Assembly (NCBI GenBank): GCA_016712565.1
Contig: JADJQU010000003.1
Location: forward strand, 868,001 to 932,000
Direction of reading: 5' to 3'
DNA: 64,000 nt
From: Planctomycetota bacterium
Lineage (GTDB): Bacteria > Planctomycetota > UBA1135 > GCA-002686595
Part shown: one piece after another, positions 59,688 to 64,000 of the stretch
Layout of the letters: the number at the start of each line of letters is the position of its first letter
Numbering within the stretch: position 1 is the first letter of the stretch
Notes under the pieces: generated by a model
Seen by the model: only the letters and a program-made list of their open reading frames with translations
Databases searched by the model: none
Told to the model about the DNA's origin: nothing
Translations under genes and position numbers: made by a program

Positions 59688-61709
59688 TCAGCGCGTGCGC
59701 AGCACGCGCACGGTGTCGTCCATGGGCAGGGCGAAGAGCGCGTCGCCCCGGCGCGACCAGCGCGTGAAGAAGACCCCCGCCGTGTGCGGCTGGCGCAGGA
59801 GGACCTCACCCGACTGCGCGTCCCACAACTCGAGGTCGCCATTGCCGAGACCGGCCGCGATGCGCCGGCCGTCGGGGGCGAACGACAGGTGAAGCACGCT
59901 GCTCGACGCCTCCGGGAACGCCCCGAGCGCCTTGCCCGAGTGTGCGTCCCAGCGCCGCACCTCTCGGCCCCCCGGCGCTCAGGAGCACGTTCTCGAGCGG
60001 GTGGAAGGCCAGGGCGAGCGCACCGGGCCGATGGCCCTCGAGCCGCGCCGCGAGCTTGTGGGTGCCGAGGTCCCACAGCCGCACGATGCCGTCGGAGTGC
60101 CCGGCGGCGAGCCGGGTCCCGTCGGGCGAGAAGTGCAGGTAGTCCACCCGCCCGGGCGCGTCCGCGAGCGTCGCCAGCGGCGCTCCGTCGGGAACGCTCC
60201 ACAGGCACACGTCGCCGCCCGCGCCCGCGCCCGCGAGCAGGCGAGAGTCAGGCGAGAACGCCGTCGCGAGCACCTGACCTTCGTGGTCGGCGAGGACCTT
60301 CAACTCGGCCCGCGTCTCGGCGTCCCAAAGCACGATGCGTCCGTCGTTGCCGGTGGTGGCGAGGAAGCGTCCATCGGCGCTCCAGTCCACGCCGACTCCA
60401 GAGGTCCCGTGGCCGTCCCAGCGCGCGAGTTCCCGGCCGGTCTCGACCTCGACGATGCGGACGAAGCCGCCCCAGCCCGTGGTCGCGGCGCGCGAGGCCG
60501 TCCGGGGAGAGCGCGAGCGAATAGGAAGTCGACGGACCGCGCCAGATCGAGCGCGCCGGCTCGAGGGGCCTCAGGTCCCAGGTGCGCACGCTGCCGTCCG
60601 CGGCGCCCGTGAAGAGGAGTTTCCCGCCCGGGTGCGCGGCGACGCTTTGCACGCTGCGGGTGTGCCCGGCGTACTCGCTGAGCAGCTTCCCGCTGGCCCG
60701 CTCCCACAGGCGCAGCGTCAGGTCCGCGCCGACGGTCGCGAGGCGCGCGCCGTCCGGCAGGTAGCAGAGGTCGTTCAGTTCGCCTTTGGCGACTCCCGGC
60801 GCCGTGGTGTCGAGCGTGCGAAGCAGCGCCAGCGTGCGCGCGTCGTACAGGCGCGCGCGGCCGTCCGCGTAGGAGACCGCGAGCTCGTCTCCCGCGGGCC
60901 CGGGGGGCGCGAAGGCCAGGTCGCGCACGGCCTGGTAGTCGTCGTTCTTCGGCGCGAACAGGCGCCGCGCTTCCCCCCACCCGCCCACGGTCCACAGGGC
61001 CACGTCGCCGTCCCAGGTGCCCGCCGCCAGCAGTGTTCCGTCGGCGTTGAAGTCGATGGCCGCGATCGGCTTGACGCCGTGCTCGAGGTGCTCGAGCCGC
61101 ACCCCTTTCACGCTGTCCCACAGCTCGACGATGCCCCACACGCCCCGCGCTCGGGGTGCGGTCCCAAGAGCACACCGCCAGGAGGTCGTCGGGCCCGAAG
61201 GCCAGCGCCGCCACGCCCTTGCCCGGCCCGGCGAGAACCGCGAGCTCGCGCCCGCTCTCCACCTCGTACAGCCGGGTCTTGCCGTCCGAGGATGCCACGG
61301 CGAGCCGCGCGCCGTCGGGTGAAAACTCGGGCGACCAGACGGCGGCCTTGGAAACACGCAGCTCGTGGCGCGTCGCTCCGCTCTCCGCCTCCACGATGCG
61401 GGCCGAGCCGTCCCCGCAGGCCGTCGCGAGCCACTTGCCGTCCGGCGAAACGGCGAGGTCGGTGATCGTCGCGCTGTGCAGCGCGTGCACGGCCGCGCTG
61501 CGCGAAGCGAGGTGGGCGATGTACTGGTGCTCGAAGCCGCGGTGCTGCGGCGGGGCCTCCGCGAGCCAGCGCGCCACCTGGTCGGTCTCGTGCAGCCGCA
61601 AGGAAGTCTCCGCGGCGCGCATCGCCGCGCAGTACAGCCGCCATTCCAGGCTGCGGGCCGGCGACTCCTGGGGCAGGGCCAGACAGAGCGCGAGGGCGAG
61701 GGCCTGCAT
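59688..61709 (-). pseudogene. Secreted WD40-repeat protein, about three frameshifts
   Basis: A WD40 beta-propeller protein of about 670 residues spread over several frames. The first has a signal-like start (MQALALALCLALPQESPA), a helical hairpin typical of planctomycete WD40 proteins (LHETDQVARWLAEAPPQHRG) and blades such as TDLAVSPDGKWLATACGDGS. Later frames give PIAAIDFNADGTLLAAGTWD, SVQSVAAHPGGKLLFTGAAD, VDWSADGRFLATTGNDGRIV and LHLSFAPDGRRIAAGLGNGD. Indels lie near 61148, 60490 and 59970 (the last in a G-run); repairing them gives one continuous reading frame from 61709 to 59688. Its start overlaps the SRPBCC stop by one base (TGATG), so it belongs to the tetR operon. Confidence 0.75.
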
Positions 61710-62332
61710 CACGCACCCTCCAGGTGGCGCTTGAGGGCCTCGAGCGCGGCCCCCCAACCGGAGCGCAGCTCATCCGCCTCGCGCCGGGTCGCGATGCGCG
61801 TGTGGTTGAGCGTAATGCCGGTCTTGCCCTGCCCCTTGTCCGCGAAGAGCACTTCGACCTGGCTCCCCAGAGCGCGCGTGGCGTGCTCCCAGGCGAGGCG
61901 CAGGTCCTTGTCGGCGCGAATGCGCGTGAAGCGCAGGCGATCGCCGTCGCCGTTGGTGAGCGCGCCACCTTCGGCGAAGCTCACCTGCGTGCCCGCGCCG
62001 AGCCAGCGGTCGAGGTCGGCCTGGCTGCCGAACGACGCGAAGACCCGCCCCAGGGGCGCGGCGACGGTCTTCGTGGAGCAGATCGAATAGCCCGTGGGCC
62101 TGCCGTCCTTCTCCTTCTGCCCCTTGGCGCGCTCGTACTCGACCACGATCGTTGTCGCCCACCAGGCGTCCTTGCCGACCTGTTCCAGCACGAGGTTGGA
62201 GAGCTCGCGCCGGCCCTTGGCGAGTCCTCCGGCCTGGTCGAGCGCGGCGAACCACTGGGCCAAGGTCTTGCCGGTTTTCTCCTTCGCGGAGGCGTCGTGG
62301 ATCTCGGGGCTCGCTTGCGCTTCGATCTTCAT
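61709..62332 (-). CDS. DUF4287 plus SRPBCC (AHSA1-like) domain protein
   Basis: A 207-residue protein. The N-terminal part (TGKTLAQWFAALDQAGGLAK, then ELSNLVLEQVGKDAWWATTI) matches DUF4287. The rest (about 85-205) is a START-like SRPBCC/AHSA1 domain: AAPLGRVFASFGSQADLDRW, LRFTRIRADKDLRLAWEHAT, and a C-terminal helix SGWGAALEALKRHLEG. Such domains bind small hydrophobic ligands. The ATG overlaps the tetR stop (ATGA), so both are made from one message. The partner regulator may respond to the same ligand. This gene is intact although it lies within the indel-rich end of the window. Confidence 0.85.
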   Translation of the reverse strand: MKIEAQASPEIHDASAKEKTGKTLAQWFAALDQAGGLAKGRRELSNLVLEQVGKDAWWATTIVVEYERAKGQKEKDGRPTGYSICSTKTVAAPLGRVFASFGSQADLDRWLGAGTQVSFAEGGALTNGDGDRLRFTRIRADKDLRLAWEHATRALGSQVEVLFADKGQGKTGITLNHTRIATRREADELRSGWGAALEALKRHLEGA

Positions 62333-62955
62333 GCGTGTTTCCGGTTGGGCTGGGACAGGGACCGCCCCTCGGCCAGCAGGCGTTCGACGTAGTCGCGCAG
62401 TTGCACGATGGCCGCGTCGTAGGCTTCGAAGTTGCGGTAGGTGCGCGCGAGCATCACGGCGCCCTCCATGGTGGTCAGCACGAACACGGCCATGCGCCGC
62501 GGGTCGGTGTGCGGAGGCAGCCGGTCCTTGGAGGCGCCGAAGCACTCCGCGATCGCCTCCAGCCAGCCGTCGAAGTTTTGCGCCAGCAGAGCCCGCGCCT
62601 GGGGATGGGTCTCGCCGACCTCGAGGACCAGGTTCCCGATCGGACAGCCGTGCCGGAACTCGGTCATCTCCAGCATCGAGCGGTAGCCCGCCATCAGACC
62701 GAAGACGCGCTCGATCGGATCCGGGTGCCGCTCCCAGATCGCCGCCAGCACCTCGGGGTAGAGCAGCTCCTTGCGCTTCTCCAGCGTGGCGTGCAGCAGG
62801 TCCTGCTTCGTGGGGAAGAAGTAGTACAGGGACCCCGGCAGCACCCCCGCCTTGCGCGCGATCTGCGCCAGCCCGGTGTTGCCGTAGCCTTGGAAAACGA
62901 ACAGCTCCATGGCGGCTTCGATGAGCTTTTCGCGGGTGTCAGCTCGGGTGGTCAT
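62329..62955 (-). CDS. TetR-family transcriptional regulator
   Basis: A 208-residue TetR repressor. The N-terminal helix-turn-helix (about 5-50) reads REKLIEAAMELFVFQGYGNT and IARKAGVLPGSLYYFFPTKQ, typical of the AcuR/YxaF-like group; the ligand domain includes FRHGCPIGNLVLEVGETHPQ. It is first in an operon with the SRPBCC and WD40 genes. A perfect 18-base palindrome 42 bases upstream of its ATG is the likely operator, giving autorepression. The inducer is unknown. Confidence 0.9.
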   Translation of the reverse strand: MTTRADTREKLIEAAMELFVFQGYGNTGLAQIARKAGVLPGSLYYFFPTKQDLLHATLEKRKELLYPEVLAAIWERHPDPIERVFGLMAGYRSMLEMTEFRHGCPIGNLVLEVGETHPQARALLAQNFDGWLEAIAECFGASKDRLPPHTDPRRMAVFVLTTMEGAVMLARTYRNFEAYDAAIVQLRDYVERLLAEGRSLSQPNRKHA

Positions 62956-62996
62956 GGGCGGAGAGGGGCCGGGGCGGCGGGGCGTGGCGGCGGTGG

Positions 62997-63014
62997 TAGT
63001 TGGTCAGCCAACTA
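62997..63014. promoter_or_regulatory. TetR-type operator palindrome TAGTTGG-N4-CCAACTA
   Basis: Perfect 7-base arms with a four-base centre lie 42 bases upstream of the tetR-family start. The half-site TAGTTGG resembles operators of the YxaF/LmrA-like TetR group, which often contain a T-A-G-(A/T)-x-x-G half-site. It very probably binds the adjacent regulator. Confidence 0.75.
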
Positions 63015-63251
63015 AGATCGGACCATGCCGACGTCCCCCCCGTCAATCCCCCCCTACCGTGCCCGGATGACCCTGCGCGGCCCCGTCGCCGGGTGGAGGC
63101 CGCCTAAGGTGGGGTCGCACAAGGGCGCCTGTCAGTGCTCTCCGCGCACCGCATGAACTCGCATCTGCCTCGGCCCGCCCCACTCAACGGCCGAGGCATC
63201 TCGCGGTCCGCGGCCTGGCTTGGGGCCATGGCCCTGTGCGAGGATTGGCGA

Positions 63252-63868
63252 TCACTTCAGCCTGGGCGCTTCCAAGGTACGAATTCTTCGTCTCAGCCAA
63301 TCCAGCTCTCGGTGAATATCCTTGAGTTCGGGAACAGTGGCCGGATTCACGGACGCCACCTCGAACTTCATCTGGCCGTCAAAACCGGGAGAGGACCACC
63401 ACTGGGACAGCCTAATGCTGCCATCGGGGGAACGTACTCGGGATGAAGGGGCCTTCTCCCGTAGCGGAGAAGGTCGTCTCCACCTGTCCTCGTGCGCGCA
63501 TTTCCGCGAAGATCTCCTCAGCCACCAATCTGCACGTTTCGGTTAGACTGGCCGCAGAGTTCTTCAATTGGGCCAAATCAACGCCTTCGTACTTTTGTTC
63601 CAGGGTCGGCTGCGGCAAAACCTCGCGGCTGCCTGGGTCCTCATTCGGTGGCACGACCACCTTAGGGCTGGCTGGTGAATCGGGTTCCAGCACCATGCAG
63701 TCTTGGCGGGCGGCTAGGATCGTCCTCAAGACGACGGATCGATTCATCGGACAACGAGCCGTCGGCACTTGGAGGGCTAGCGCTTGGGTGGCCGTCTGGG
63801 CGCAGGACGTACAGTGCAAGCCCTGCAACACCCGCGAGCAGCAACAGCGCTAGCCCTCGCCGATCCAT
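63252..63868 (-). pseudogene. Membrane-anchored protein of unknown function, about two frameshifts
   Basis: Three pieces in different frames join into one protein of ~205 residues. The first has an N-terminal anchor (MDRRGLALLLLAGVAGLALY) and a polar linker (SADGSLSDESIRRL). The second, entered near 63728, gives TILAARQDCMVLEPDSPASP, EGVDLAQLKNSAASLTETCR and EEIFAEMRARGQVETTFSAT. The third, entered near 63445, gives SPDGSIRLSQWWSSPGFDGQ and VPELKDIHRELDWLRRRIRT with a stop at 63252. I do not recognise the family. The pieces fit end to end, which argues for single-base errors rather than old decay. The overlapping plus-strand ORFs are rejected. Confidence 0.5.
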
Positions 63869-64000
63869 CGCTACATGCACGCTGAGCACGTCAGGTGGAG
63901 CTTGACGTAGATGGCCGAGGGGTCACCAGGACATCTCTTCGAGACGTCAACGCTGTCATCGCAGTCCAGTACCGCATCCCCTGATGTCTGTGGGGGAATT

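Noticed and set aside
63135..63446. A 103-codon plus-strand ORF near the window end
   Set aside because: It has no ribosome-binding site or motif and overlaps the better-supported minus-strand gene reconstructed at 63252-63868.
1..64000. CRISPR arrays, rRNA operons, tRNA genes, prophage or complete insertion sequences
   Set aside because: I found no regularly spaced direct repeats, no conserved rRNA segments, no cloverleaf I could support, and no transposase, integrase or structural phage protein.

Overview
The window is a GC-rich bacterial chromosome segment (roughly 70% G+C by eye), densely packed with genes on both strands. I saw no rRNA, tRNA, CRISPR array, transposase or phage gene. The best guess is a Planctomycetota lineage. 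The signs are a Ser/Thr kinase fused to a membrane segment and TPR-like repeats, several large secreted repeat proteins (HAF, REGD-type, FG-GAP/VCBS), and a C-terminal domain shared by four of the secreted proteins. This taxonomic call is inference from gene style, not from a marker gene.

Layout. 0-1.2 kb: end of a FixL-like kinase and its FixJ-like regulator. 1.3-6.9 kb: secreted repeat proteins and a lipoprotein. 7-12 kb: LigB-type dioxygenase, RIC iron-sulfur repair protein with a paired AT-rich operator, NhaA, a B12-binding-type radical SAM protein and a VOC protein. 12-30 kb: glycosidase-like protein, chorismate mutase, U32 protein, a thioredoxin-fold/repeat protein, a diheme cytochrome with an ethylbenzene-dehydrogenase-type heme domain, TlpA-like protein, RmuC, a VCBS protein, asparagine synthetase and a glycosyltransferase. 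30.4-32.6 kb: a broken methyltransferase, a WaaP-like kinase and a lipoprotein.

The most notable region is 32.6-42.6 kb on the minus strand. It encodes a complete upper benzoyl-CoA pathway of the Thauera type, in the order had, oah, GNAT, dch, bcrC, bcrB, bcrA, bcrD, SDR, GNAT, with an Rrf2 regulator immediately downstream. Most junctions overlap or are nearly contiguous, so this reads as one operon. Class I ATP-dependent benzoyl-CoA reductase dearomatises benzoyl-CoA; Dch hydrates the diene, Had oxidises the alcohol and Oah opens the ring. The Rrf2 protein plus GNATs recall the BadM/BadL control circuit of Rhodopseudomonas palustris. A 22-bp dyad (GGTAA..GTAC..TTACC) sits 36-57 bases upstream of had. 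No benzoate-CoA ligase, ferredoxin or 2-oxoacid oxidoreductase lies in the window.

42.7-53.2 kb: a NicO/UreH-like transporter, a VCBS protein, a decayed beta-barrel gene, a short asparaginase, a 178-bp element with long inverted repeats, the TPR kinase, a DUF429-like protein and an unknown protein. 53.2-61.7 kb: an arsR-acr3-arsC operon, a Cys-rich secreted protein, a degenerate Sco protein, a remarkable Sco-cytochrome c-YHS-YHS-DJ-1-YHS fusion and a WD40 protein. Nearly every gene here carries single-base frameshifts although the protein sequence on both sides is well conserved (about 13 events), so either the consensus is poor or a block of genes has recently decayed. 61.7-63 kb: an intact SRPBCC protein and TetR regulator with its palindrome. 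63.2-63.9 kb: one more frameshifted membrane-anchored gene.
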